64,000 nucleotides of DNA from positions 22,966,427-23,030,426 of the forward strand of contig OX442315.1 of NCBI GenBank assembly GCA_949358305.1. Direction: 5' to 3'. The stretch is from Strigamia acuminata. Its lineage: Eukaryota > Arthropoda > Chilopoda > Geophilomorpha > Linotaeniidae. The translations under genes and the position numbers were made by a program. Below the pieces are notes generated by a model that saw only the letters and a list, made by a program, of their open reading frames with translations, had not been told where the DNA came from and searched no databases. Shown here one piece after another: positions 39,590 to 53,000 of this stretch (its first letter is position 1; the number at the start of each line of letters is the position of its first letter).

Positions 39590-39740
39590 ATTATAAGCAC
39601 TTCCGTGTAACATTCCAAACGTCATAGACGACGTTGATGACGCGAAACCCTGACGTCATGCCAAATGGAAGATCTGCGAAGCAGACGCCTGCGATCGAAG
39701 ACCGACGAGGAAATGAGTTGCATCAGAATGGAATCCCCAT
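39590..39740. promoter_or_regulatory. CpG/CRE-rich promoter-like cluster
   Basis: Within 150 bp there is an ETS-like CACTTCCG (39599), AACGTCAT (39618), GATGACGCG (39636) and a consensus CRE TGACGTCA (39651-39658), followed by a CpG-rich stretch to 39740. The flanks are strongly AT-rich. No coding exon can be attached to it; a 45-codon ORF starts at 39659 on the plus strand but resembles nothing I know. Confidence 0.35.
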
Positions 39741-42508
39741 GCGATTGTCTGACGCAATTGAATCCATTCAATCAACACTGTTTTTTATTTCATGACGTTA
39801 GTCTACGCCGTTATTAACAACATTAATCAAAAGAAATTTCATTTAGTTTATTCTGAAATTTTAATGAAATCTGATATTCATTTTCTTTCAAAATTTTTTT
39901 TTATCATAAAGTAAACATCCTTTCTTTTTTAAATTACATTAATTCAATTTTTTTTTTAATTGCACAATCGGAAATGAAAGCTCGACTATACAAATACTGC
40001 CGTTGAGTTATACAAATACTGTCATTGAATCATACGATTACACCGTTTAAATTTCAAAATACAGTTTATTATTTAATTACAAAAAAGTCGAGAAAAAATT
40101 TCTAACAAATAAAAGGAAAACAGAAAGATGGAAAAAAAAAACTCGGATTCATTTTTTTCCCCCTCTAATGTGTAAGTAGAAGAGAACGAACATCGAAAAT
40201 AAAATTTCTTTTGCCTCAGTGAACTGGAACTTGTTTTAATCTTGCAATGATGCAATGAAAATGAGTTTTATTGGAAAAAGCAATCACCTGTTTTTAACCC
40301 TTCTATTCCTCAATAACTGCTGTAACACGCAACAATTTCTGATGCACAATTTCGAGAACTTTTCTTTATATTTATTTTAATGCAAAAATTACAACGTAAT
40401 TACTCGTTTGACATATCAAATTACACAAATATGAGATATTTATTTCATAGCCAATTATTCTGGTCGTCATGTAGAGCCCCACAAGTAATTATTTTTTAAT
40501 TTTTTTTTTCCATGTGTTTGTTAAAAAATATAACACACAAGTCCCGTCGAACGTAATCAATATCGTTTATTGCACATTTCTGCATTTAACCCAATTCTTA
40601 GAACAAATAAACATCACGGTTCGTAATCATGTGACATATCTCAAAGATGCAGCATTCCCATTCAAACGACGTGGTCGATGGCCTCCTACAAGGAAGAAGA
40701 AAGGCTGTCTATCGGCTATAAAAAAATAAAACAGAAAAAGAAGTCCTAAAAAATGGAAGATGAGCGGCTACTTCCTTCATGCATCAATCAGCCAAGAAAC
40801 GCTAGACTGGTGACACTAAGGCACGCATGGAAAAATTTTGTTCTAAATGCACGAAACTTCCTTCCTACTTGGAAAAAAAAATCCAATTGTAAAGGGCAAT
40901 ACTAATTTTAGCTATTAAAAAAAATAAACGAGGAAATTATCAAGAAAAATTAAAGAAGATAATATGTTATAGCGGCAAAGAAGCGCTTAAAATGTGGGTG
41001 GCATTGTTGATGCATATCTAATAAAACATGAAAAGAATGTTTGAATCTTGAAAAAGGTTATGTCTTCCTGTTTACTTCAGATAGAAAGACAAATAAATGG
41101 CAACATTTATCGGATATTATGGTATAAAAGGCAGCTTTAATCCCATTTGCACTGTAGTTAATACTCTAATTTATTGAAGAGCATTTCGTTTCTTAATTTT
41201 ATACGTATTTTACAAACTTTCAAGTTTTAATCTTAATAATTTATAATATTTTGCAAACTTTCGAGTTTAATCTGAATAATTTATAAATAAATTTTTAAAA
41301 ATTACATTAAACAGCCACGTTGTAGATCTATAAAAATTGATTTTGTTTTTACTACGAGGGACTGGCGAGTTTAATGTTAAATTAGTTTATAAATCGTGTA
41401 ATTTTTTAAAAGTTTAATGTTGCATTAAATGTATAATTGCATTTGGTGTTAAAATTAGACCCGTTATTTTTTAACTTGGTTAGAATTTAACCAGGAACAA
41501 AGCGAGCCATGGATATTGGAACATTATTCATTCAAATCCATCTTCTTAAATTCAACCCATCAACATCACGGCAAGATGCCAATCTCAAGTTATTTCCTTT
41601 TTAACAAAAGAGAAAGAATATCCAACAACAGAGTTATTACGCATAAGGGTTGAGGGTAATTCTAAAGCTAAAAGTTTGGGTCATGCTCTTCCAATCGATT
41701 CACCTTTCGCACGTTTCTTCCTCGTCCCTTAATGAACGGTGGAATAAAGAGAAACCCACGAAATCGGAGCAGCTAACAACGAGAATTGTCTAATTAACGG
41801 TTTATTTGCACGAGATTAGAATAATTTTTCGCCAAAAAAAACAAAAATCGAAAAATTATAACAACAAAAAAAATCTAAATAAACTCACATGCCAATACGC
41901 TATAAATTTATTTTTGTTTTTATTTTTTAAAAAATAATAATTAGGGTTAATTAACTTGAAACCGTAATGGGTTTGTTGTGAAATGTCAGCGCCAACTGTG
42001 CCTTAAAATTTGTTGCGTAAAACCATTGCGAAATGTCGAAATAACATTTTACAGCTAAATGATGTAAAATTGGAGGTGTTGGGAAGAAAGTGTCGTAATT
42101 TATCCTTTAATAACGGTCATAAATATGTTTTAATACTACTTTTAAGTAGATACATTTGGCGCTTTATGTTTGCTTATTGCTTATTCAGCATGTTTTCCAA
42201 AACACAGGCTAAGCAGTTCGGAAAATAAAAGTTTAAAGTAAATATTGCTCATCAACCGAGTTTTTCTTCACATTTAAATATATAATTAAATCAAGCATCT
42301 TGAATTATATATCAAGTAATCAACATTGTCACATCACATCCTCTGAAAACGACGTATTTTTTTTCTACTTTCTTTTTTACTTACTTTACGAGTCGAAACC
42401 GAGCACGAGCAAATTATTGGACTCCTCCTACTCAACATAAGACTTCCTTCTCTTAAAAAAATAAAATAATAAAAAAAAAAGCTCTCATGGGCAAAAAGAA
42501 ACTGCAAA

Positions 42509-42532
42509 CTCTCTCTCTATATATATATATAT
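42509..42532. repeat. (CT)5(AT)7 compound microsatellite
   Basis: The two dinucleotide runs are directly joined. Confidence 0.95.
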
Positions 42533-43899
42533 TGGGTCACTTTAATATTAGTATTAGCCATAGCCTAAAGGAAAAAAACTTCCAGACTGTCCAGTAAAAC
42601 CATGGCTATCTTTTCAATAACTTAAAGAGAGAGAATTGGAACACTTTCAATAAAGCTTCAACGCCTTTTTTCTATAGACGCAAAATCAATTTCCTTACAA
42701 GGACCAAGTTTCCCCTTTAAGGCAAGGAACCTTTTTCAGTGTAGTTAGAAAGGATAAAAAAACGAAAAAAAAAGAGATTTTTAAAGATAACTAAATTCCA
42801 CCTGGGATTCTATTGATGGAAAAGAGGGGTCTTCTGACAGAAGCAATCTTTAACTATCTCAAAGATTGCAATGTGATGTTACTTTAACGGTACGCTTGAC
42901 TTGCCTTTGAGCAACTGGCGAGGTGTAATGGTCGGTATTTTCTTCCAATAATCCATTTCATCTTGTAACGACTGGCTACAAACATGGATATAAAGTTTTC
43001 TTATACGGAGATCAGTTCTGTGCGATAAAGCCGTGGTAGAAATCAAGATTTATTCGGTCAGATCGTTATTTGGGTATGTTGGTTAATATAGTGCGCCGGG
43101 AACTGCAGTAGAAATCATTTTGTCCCAGACTAAGCTCCACGACATTGTAATTTGAACCGGTGATGAACAGAAGCTGTCTGTTACTTAGATTCAATATTAA
43201 TGTCATTTTTGCATTCGTCTGCATGTATTGATTGCACTAAATGTTAGAAATGTTAATTATGTGAACCAGGTTTATGTTTTGACTGCTTTTATTAAGCTAT
43301 AATAAATTACACAATTATAAACTTCCAGAAAAGATTGAAGGGTGTATAAATAGACTGCAAGTTGCACAAATTCAAAGTTGAAAAAAAATTGAAAAAAAAA
43401 CTTGTACCAAAAAACTGATAACGAGTTCAAATTACAATAACTTAAAAAATCATTGTGTAGAAAAACACCGCCACTAAGAACAGTTATTATTATTATTATT
43501 AAGAATATATTAAAAAACGATTTTCTTTTTTTTTTGAACTTTTTCTTTCGTATTAATAATTATTACTATGACAAATTTAAAAACGAGAAACAAATTATAC
43601 AACTAATAACGTTTTTTTAAAAAAAAATTAACTTCCCATGTACAAAAAAACAACTTGGACCAACTATGAAGACAGGTAACATTGAAATGAAATCAAAAGG
43701 GACAAGGGGCCTCACTTTGATCCCAACTGTCAAGCAAAATGCCATTTCTATCAGCCATCTTGCCTCTTTTATTGACATCACTTTTCACTGCCAGACTTGC
43801 ACACTGCTACTTAATAATTTCCAAGGCAGTTTGACAAGAGATTCCAGGTGTATTATACCCGAAACAACTGTTCACACCTGTTGAAACAGTGTGCATTAT

Positions 43900-46800
43900 C
43901 ACTTTAAAAAACTCATGGCAAAGTGCCAGTTATATAGAAAAAGAATTCTTTTTCAAAATAAACTTTTAACTTCCCTAAGTTAATTCCAGTACGTATTATT
44001 ATATTATACTTTCACACACAAACATACACACACCCACACACAGAAAAAAATAAGCAAATGCAATTTTTTTTAAATTCAAATTGTTTTTTTTTTTTATATA
44101 TCTCATTTAAAGCCCCATTTAGTATAATCCTGTCATCAAAGGGTTCAAGTCTTCAAAATAGCGATTGCAAAATATTCTTATTTCAGATGAGTTTTTAGAA
44201 AAACAAAAACAAAAAAAATCACTGCATAATTAATAATAAAATATTAATTTGTAGTATTTTTTTCCAACGATACAAAATGTAGAAATAATAAAAAAATGAC
44301 ACTTTATATCCAAGTATCTGTTTAATTATACAAATTAAAAAAAACTTACTAAATATTCAACACACAAAAGTATAAACGATGTGAAACTAGAAAAAAAAGA
44401 ATGGTTCTCAAAATATAATTAGTACAATGAGTTAAGTTGCAACTTAGATGGTATTACAAAATTCCTGGACATGTTTTCTAAGGTACAGAAATAAAGAATA
44501 GTAAAAAAAAATAATAAAAAGAAAAAAAAAAAATTTATGATAATAAAATAAAAATATCCAATAACTACATCAAAGAAATAAAAATAAACTTCCTGCGAAA
44601 AAGAAAAGAAAAAAATTAATTTCGTAATACTGTTTAAAATTCCAAACAAATTTAAAATTCCATTTTGTCTGTCTGAAATTTGCATGGCAAAACTTCACAT
44701 TTGTTATATTCGCTCATCTAATTCGTTGCAAAGGCAAACACAAACCATACATAGGGACAAAAAAAAATAGAACAAAAACACCAACCAATCATATGCAAGT
44801 GGAATTTTTCAGAAAAATTGATAGCAAAAATTACTGATGTATTAAAATAACTAGATACAATCAATATTTTTTTTTCAGTGGGAATACAAAAATTTGTAGT
44901 CAACTACATTACAATTTGCTCAAAAAATGGCTTTTTTTTCACTTTCTTTTTTATAGGGCACAAAAAGTGTTTCAGGCAAATTTTTTCCTTTTTTACAAAT
45001 GACAAGAAAAATCGACAAACAGCCTCTATAGAACTGTACACTTATTCATATTGCACATATTGGAGCTGAGGTTTTTAATAAATATTAACAACTTTTCTTG
45101 CCAAAAAATCTTTCCTTACGTTCATTTAAGTGGACAAACGAAGATTTATTTTTCATTTATCCATTTCGATCGTATTATAGCAAAATAGAGAACATTAAAT
45201 TACATGAATTATTTTACTGGTAGTGAGAAAAATGACTAAACAGTAACTTGCAGCACAAAAAATTTGGTTTGAATATATAGAATAGCCCCATACAAAAAAT
45301 AAACATCCTTTCTGTTTATATTTGTAACTGCGCCCCTAGCTTGCCTAAGTCTTAAGAAAAATTCCCTTTTTTTTTGTCCAGAAAGTTTCTACAACCATCA
45401 GAAAAATACAAAAATTGTGGAACATCATAAATATATTGAGAAATGTAACATTTAATTACAAAGGTTGTTTTTCTTTTTCTTTCACACTTTGAAAGATATA
45501 GTAAATTCGCTACATTTTTTTTTTCAATTCCTAAGTAAATACAATAATAAAAATTTTTATTTAAAAGCTCTTTTCACATTTTTTTGGTATCTTAGGCAAA
45601 AATGAGAAGAAAAAATAAAAATAGGTTCTTTTTCTTATGTAAAAAAATCATTTGATTGAACAATTTAAATTAATTACATATTATAAACTTTAGTGAAGAT
45701 AAATGACAGGATATTATCAGTTTAGGAAGTTGCTTAAGTCCCTATGCACAACAGACAAGCTCAAGACATGCACCCTTTCATTCTAGACGAAAAAATTTGC
45801 AAAATAGCCACACCAAGTGCTCAGATTGATATTACTTACTCTGTTTACACAAATTCCTAGAGCAGACAAAATTGTGCATATGATCTAGCCAAATAAGCCT
45901 AGTGAAATTGTAGTAGATTCAATATGTATAGTCACTGTATTTCATTACAAATACATGCATTGACAACATGTTAAGTTTACATATCATGAGGGAATTAACA
46001 AATATACACAGCAGTAAATATTTTACAATCCGTGAAGGAGATGGTATTCAAATTTCCATTTTTTTTCTCAGTTTATTAGAATTAAAATCATTATTATTAT
46101 TATTATTACCTTCTCTTAGTTTAAACCAGATTAAGATATACACTTCTACCCTGTACAAATTTTTCAAGTGGAAATTTTTCTGAAATTTTTTTTTAATTTT
46201 TTTTAATTATTATTTTTGGTTCGTTTTGCGTTTCTTGGTTAAATGGTTTATTATTACACAGTGGAGTGGATTTTCATTTAGACACAATCTATCTAATTTA
46301 ATTCTGACTACTTATTAAATAGTTTGCGACAATTTTTTCCTTTAGGCTTAATTCTAATGATATTATAAGATATTATTAATTGGCAGTTCTGCCAGAAACC
46401 CTTCCTACATTTTTTATAGACAAAATAAATTACCCAAAAAAAATCAAATCACAATTTTTTAAAAATATCTATCACATGAAACCGGGATGACAATCAAAAC
46501 TTGAAAAAAATAATCCCGTTTCCAATTTTTTTTTTAAACATTTCACTTACAAATCCACACCACTGAAACTGATAAATTTCTTTTTTGTCTCTAAAAAAAA
46601 TTTCATTTCACTGCAGTAAGCATTACAACTCAAAATATAAAAGAACAAAAACACAAAATCATTAAAAAGGAAAAAAAGTAAACCACAAAACTTAAAAACT
46701 TCAAATACAAAGAAAAATTCTTTATAACAAATCAAACATCTTGTTAATGATATATTATAGAAATATATTGAAATTTTTTTGTTAAATATTTTCTAAATTC

Positions 46801-49800
46801 TTTTTAGAAAAATACCTATGCCAACAAAATTTAGCAAAGATAGGACTAAAGTCTAAAATTAAAAATAAAGAAGAAAAAAAAAACAATTATAAACAAATAC
46901 GTACAATACGCTTAATAATTTCCAAAATAATAAATCCAAATCCAAGTTTGTACATTCAAAAAATAGTTTTTCTTTCTTTTTTCCTCTTTTACACATGCTA
47001 CAAAAGAATTTTTTTTCAATGTAAAAAATATGAATGCAGGAACAAACAACAAAGCAGCAAACAACAACAAATACACCAACTATTTCATTAATATTGACAG
47101 GATTATTACAACGCATCGTTTCACAAAATGTTTTCCACGTTTCTCTAAGGAAAAACAATATGCATGGCACCAAAAAACGATGCTACAACGCCAGTTATAT
47201 GAAAAAAGGAACACGATCCAAGGGTTTATCAAAAAATGTCTGTCATGGTAGTTAATTGATAATATTAATTACAAGTTTACACTGAATTTTTTTTTTATTA
47301 TTTAAATCTTAACTTTTTTTTAATCATTTAGGCTTTATAAAAAAAATAGGCAGATAAAAACGGTAACAAAACATTTTTCTTTCAAACCCTACATAGTCAA
47401 AATAGTCTAAGTGTATGATGAGGGGATAAATGTATAAAAGATCCCATTTCTCTACGAAAAAAGGGATATTACCTACTGTATACAAACTACTAGAAAATCA
47501 CAAGTTTATCCTCACTGAAAAGTTTTTCGGTTGATTGTTTTTTTCTTTTAAATATATACCCCCCTTTTGCTTATCATAAAAAAGGGTTAAATGACTAGAT
47601 TACACCTACTAAATATTCATCAAAGTGAATCCTTCAACACAAAATTTGATTGTCCAACCAAACATTTAAAAAAATTATTTATAATTACATAAATTACAAA
47701 AAAAAGCAACAAATCAAAGAAATATAAAAAGTAAATAGAATTTTTTTTTTTTTAGAAATGACTCGAGAACAAATTTGACCATTTGTGAAGGAATCTAGTT
47801 TTTGTATTATTTTAAATAAACTTAAAAAAAATACACTAATATATTTATATATATTTAGTATGTATATATTATTTTTATTAATAGATAGCCCTATATATGA
47901 ATATATTTAATCTGATGGAAAAAAAAACGAAAACAAAAAACAAAAAGAAAAACCACCCCGGCTATTGCTCTAAATTCATGCAATTGGTGGTCCAAATTGC
48001 AGTTCGTTTCTTAAAATTAGTAATTTTAAATAAGAAAAAACGTTTGGTTTTGCTTCAAAATCTTTGGTATCTTCAACTACAACCATTCACTTTGAGCTTA
48101 CCTTCTAAAAAAAGATATCCTGATAAATTTAGGAATAATCTAGGAGGCTAATTTGTTTTTCCCCCGACAAGACTTGCCAAATGCAGGTGCAACTCACCTC
48201 AATTAAACTAAGCTATTGATTGTGTGCAGAAAGTTTCAGTATAAGAAAAATAATAAACACTTGCTTCTAAAAACAAATTAAACAAAAAAACACCAACACA
48301 AATATTGCAAATAAAAAAAATCAAAAGATCCAATCCAAAAAAAAATGATAATTTTAAATTAAAATTTTTTTTTTTCCAAATTTTTTTTAGTTCACTTTAC
48401 ACAAAATAACCACATATAGATAGTACTCAAAGGCCAAAATGTCACGAGACAGCCAAGCAGCAAGAAATGTTTAATATTAATACAGATACGTGTGTAATAT
48501 ATACGTTATACTGTTATTAGTTTTGGTTGGGAGCTTTTGTTTTCTTTGCTATGTATTCTTAATACATTTTTTAATATTGTATTATTATTAGATACAAGAA
48601 GCTGAGAGGAAATAAGAGATTAAGATTATGTGAACATTTCTCTTTCCCTTATTTTCTTTTTACATCCTTTAAAGATGGTTAATATTTAGATATTGTATTG
48701 TGAGCATATTTTCTGCCTCCAAGAAGAATAAGCTGGGTAAATGTATTAGTTTCTGTACGTAATTTACTGACTGGGCGTACAATTTTAAGCGATTGTTTTC
48801 CTCGTCTGTCAAACTCATTCACTCATTCATTCACAGGGTCTGCAAACAGACCTTACGTCAATTCCTCACTATACGTATGTTTTTTTTTATTATCTCAGTA
48901 TTTTAAATTCCCTGAACAAACGTTTTGCACAAACCCTAGAATTTTATCTTTTTTTTTTTTAGTCAAAATAAAATTAAAATATATTTTTTTTCAATTCGAA
49001 ATTTCATCTCTGAAAACATTTCATTACCGTTTTTTTTTTTAATTTGAGCAAAAAAAAAATAAAAAAAAATGAAAATAGAAAAGTGAAATGTGAAGTAAAA
49101 TAAATGGGATTAACAGGTTTCAATGTACTGAAGCATCAATCACTAATTAAACTAAATGAAGAAAAGTAAAAACAGTTTTGGAAAGGAAAACAAATGGCAA
49201 AGAGTAAAAAAGAAAAAACAATAAAAAAGAATTAAAGAGGATCATTTGAATAATTGAATCATCAAATGATAGCTCTTTTAAGCAGGTGCATTAAACTTCC
49301 TAGTAGAAAAATGTGCACAGACACGTCCAACTCTATTTCAAAAATATATTAAGATTCTCTATAAGAAATATTACTATTTAAGAATAATTCTGTGAGCTGC
49401 TACCGAGAAAAATGTTCCATGACATTTCGTCGCTCAGGTCTGCACTTCACAAGTAAAAAAAATATGGAAACAAAATAACTTTTTGGTATTTTCTCTTTTT
49501 TTTTTCTCTTTCAAAAAAGGTAAATAACTATCAACTCTTTCAAACCAATTAAAAAAAAAAATTCAATAATAAAAACCCAAAACAAAAACAAAAAATTTTT
49601 TTTTGGAAAATCTTTTTCCATTTTTTCTTTCTCCAAAAGAAAAAAATAAATTCCAATCTCGGAAAAGATGAAAAATTTAAGAAAAAATATCAATGAAATT
49701 TCATCTAAAAAATCTAACACGACACTCAAAAAATATATTAAAGTGAAAAAAACCCAGTGAATCAATTAATTCTTTCTTAAAAATAAAAAACAAAGCTTTG

Positions 49801-49820
49801 GTGCCTACTTTACTAATCCA
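43900..49820 (-). other. Probable long 3' UTR and downstream flank of CPEB
   Basis: About 5.9 kb directly downstream of the CPEB stop is markedly more A/T-rich than the rest of the window and has no coding exons that I can find. Read on the minus strand it holds many TTTTAT (CPE-like) and AATAAA hexamers, for example AATAAA opposite 48887 and 46247. Long regulated 3' UTRs are typical of CPEB2-4 mRNAs. The left boundary is a compositional estimate; no cleavage site can be assigned. Confidence 0.45.
46091..46108. repeat. (TTA)n microsatellite in the presumed CPEB 3' UTR
   Basis: Six TTA units; a similar (TTA)n run lies at about 43484-43500. Confidence 0.85.
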
Positions 49821-50048
49821 CTAACACCATCGAAAAGGTACGGCCCGCGGTCTATCAGCCCCTTCTTTCACCAGGGGTTTGTGAAACTCGCGTCCAGCCC
49901 GCGAATGAATCGTGGCCCAGCAGTGCTCGCAGTAATATTGCAGACACGTGACATTGGCGCAGAAGAACGGCGCAAACTTGCCGCCACATCGAGTTCCCTG
50001 GCACTCGTCACACATCTGGTCATCCAACACGTATGGCTTCACTTCCAC
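49821..50048 (-). CDS. CPEB2/3/4 (orb2): CPEB exon 11: ZZ-type zinc finger and stop
   Basis: This 228-nt terminal coding exon includes the TAG stop. It begins VEVKPYVLDDQM and carries zinc-ligand candidates C649, C652, C657, C666, C671, C676, C679, H684 and H692. It ends PFRWC, where vertebrates end FRWN. The CPEB zinc finger is a two-zinc cross-brace fold. Confidence 0.98.
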   Translation of the reverse strand: MEVKPYVLDDQMCDECQGTRCGGKFAPFFCANVTCLQYYCEHCWATIHSRAGREFHKPLVKEGADRPRAVPFRWC

Positions 50049-53000
50049 CTAAAAAATAAAAAAAATAAAAAAATATAAAAATCAAGTGTCATGCAGAATG
50101 ATGTCACATTAGTGTCAGAGTGTCACTAATTCGATACAATTAAAAAATGTAATGGATATGCCTCATTGGCGTCAAATCCAGACCAGATTAGTGATTTGTC
50201 AATGAATTCGCTTTATTTAATTAACGCTAGCTGGAGCTATATCCAAAATGCCAGTGTTGCTAGGCAACAAAACATTTGCTTCGCATTCAACTATGGCAGC
50301 GGCTAAGCTTATTACTTTCATCATTTAACAAGTGGAAAATGCCATTCCAAGGCTACTGCTTTCAACTCTGGTATTTAAACCACTTAACAAACATTTTTAA
50401 CTATGCGAGAACCGATTTTTTTTATTAGTTTCCAAGATGGTAATAATCGGAATGTTACCTAATCACTCATCAAGCGGATCGTCCCATATTCATTGTGCCA
50501 TGCCATTATGCAAACGCTTTCTTTTGTTCTACAAACTACTGACATTAAAAGAGTTTCAAAAAAACAACAACAGAAAATTGCTTTTATACTATTTTCCCCC
50601 ACTACAACACTTCTGAATTCTGATCAATACGGCGCTTCATTTGCACCGACAAACAACATTTGCAAAATTTTATACAATTTCTATTACCCACCTCGACTAT
50701 ATTTAATGGTTAATCCATAAGTAACTTTAATTAATCCTCCATTCAAATCCCCTTTTATTAAATATTTAAAATGTCTAATTGAATCAAACAAAATTAAGCA
50801 TTCCAATGCAATCCGCTCCACCTGGCTACTAAATCTACGCTCTTATTGCCCCCTGCAACACTAAATTCATTAAAAGAAAAATTTCCCTTATGAATCAATA
50901 AAAATCAATTCAAATAATAATAAAATCCCGCTCTCACCACCCTCCCTAACAAAAAAAAACAGAAAAAAGAAATCATCAAAATGAAATAAAATAAAATCAA
51001 AACAATTTCCGCATAACAAACCCATTTACATTCGAAAAACCGTTGCACAACATCATATTGCATTCATTTTACCCTTTTCACTAAACTGTGTTGGGCAAAG
51101 AGACAGAAAGCAATTTCCTCTAAAGCCCAAACAACTGCCACGAGACAGACACAAAATCTCAATTTATTATCATCGGATGACAGTGTCGTCTCGACGAAAT
51201 ATTACACCACACCGCACACTGTTCCCGCTACTATTGCTTACGATAAACCATCGTTGAATTTTATTCAAACTCTTATGTAATTCCAAAGAAAACTCATTAC
51301 ACAACGTGCGATTGCGTTTTTCAAATGCTCTTATTCTTATTTTCCTCCACTTTGTTCTTTTCTCATTTAAAACGCGCACAATTCTATTTATAGAACTCCG
51401 ACTGCAGGAAAAAAAATTGTTTACACGTGAAACCAACGTCACCAATCCCTAAGTTCTCATTTATCCACCTTTTCAAAAACCTCCCCCACTTCACTCAATA
51501 GATCCCATCAACTAAAAAAAAAAAAACCCTATTTACCGCGCCTTTTATAAACGACCAAAAGATACTCACCCTCTTGTCAATATCACCGTGCTGTAGTTGC
51601 ACAAAACGAGCACTGATGGCCGCTATATAGCTCTGCTGGTTGGAGAACGCCACGCGGCCTGCACCTTTAGGGTACTTTAATTCAGGGTCGGTATCAATCC
51701 CGGCATAACACACTCCCCCGTAGAGACGATCCATTATCATGGCAAGTTCCACTAATAAAAGAACAAAAAAGAACAAAAAAACCAATAAATAAAAATAATT
51801 TTTGCATAATTTTTTTTATTTTTTCTTTTTATTTTCAATCTCCTTACCAGCCTTCAGAGGTCTAGGCACTCCTCCTACAAAAACGGTCTTCCGCGGGTCC
51901 AGCGGTAAAGAACCATCAAGCACAAAATCAGCGTCGCTTAGACGCCATGGTCGTATCTGAACCTACAAAACACATTTAATTATCATCAATTAGTGATTGC
52001 TTTGCAAGCTTTGTGGAGACATTCAATTATCACGTGTTTAAACGACTGTTCCCCAATTATACCAAAGCTGGAACGGCAATATCTACTGACATTATTGCAA
52101 TCATCCATTTTCATTTCAACTTTTACGAGACTTTTCGACCCCCAAGTTTGAAGAAACACACGAGAGAAGCTTAAGAGGTCAAAGTTGACCCAAGTTCACA
52201 CGTGTTAATGCGCAAACACGCAAGAAAAGTAGCAAACTCCTTCTGGAGGCCAAGAAAATGCAATTATGTCACATGATCACTGAATCACGCTGCGAAGATT
52301 TTTTTTTCTTTCCAGAATGTCCTCATTTATCAGTTAACTCTTATCTGGTATATTTATTTTGAATATCAATGGTTTGTGATTGGCAGTTTAGTATACATTG
52401 TGAGTCCATTGATATTACTGTGGCCTTGCACAAGCTAATTCCATAAATTCCAATGAAATTTGTAACGATATACCCCTCAGATACATTTCGGATGTTCCTT
52501 TTCCGAGCCATCGCACGGTACCTTTCAACTCTTTTTAAGCACTAGAAAATGCAATTGCAATTTAATTTAATTTACAATCTACCCACAATGCTCATCTAAT
52601 GCGTTCTGTTAAGTGCAAATATTTGTCCTAAGCACCACAGCTTTGCACTTTACTATACAAATTGTAGGAAACGCCTCCGAAAATCAATCATTCACGCAAT
52701 TTTCTGTACCCATTGCGAACTTTCATCAATGATTTATTTACATTCAGACATGTAATCATGTTCTGACAAGAAAGAGGAGAAAGAGGGAGGAAAAGAGAAA
52801 ATTCAATAACAACTTACAGGTTTATCCTTGATAGTGGGACTAGAGACACACAGGTACAATTTATCATCATCCTGAATGCAAGCATCAATCAAATTCTGCA
52901 CTGAGCTTTCATCTTGGAACAAAAGGAATGCATAACCTGAAACCACAAAACGAGATTATCTAACTGCAAAATCGAATACCTTCCATTTCGTAAACAATAG

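Larger units (their letters stand above)
36246..43899. other. AT-rich stretch with scattered GC-richer patches, no gene identified
   Basis: GC-richer patches lie at 36490-36720, 37310-37370, 38810-39010, 39590-39780 and 42790-43170. A 48-codon open frame without a start codon (38768-38914, plus) ends RLSPICSKQYTDCLRG-IMRSF and has coding-like composition, but no family is recognised. A (CT)5(AT)7 run lies at 42509-42532. Confidence 0.4.
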
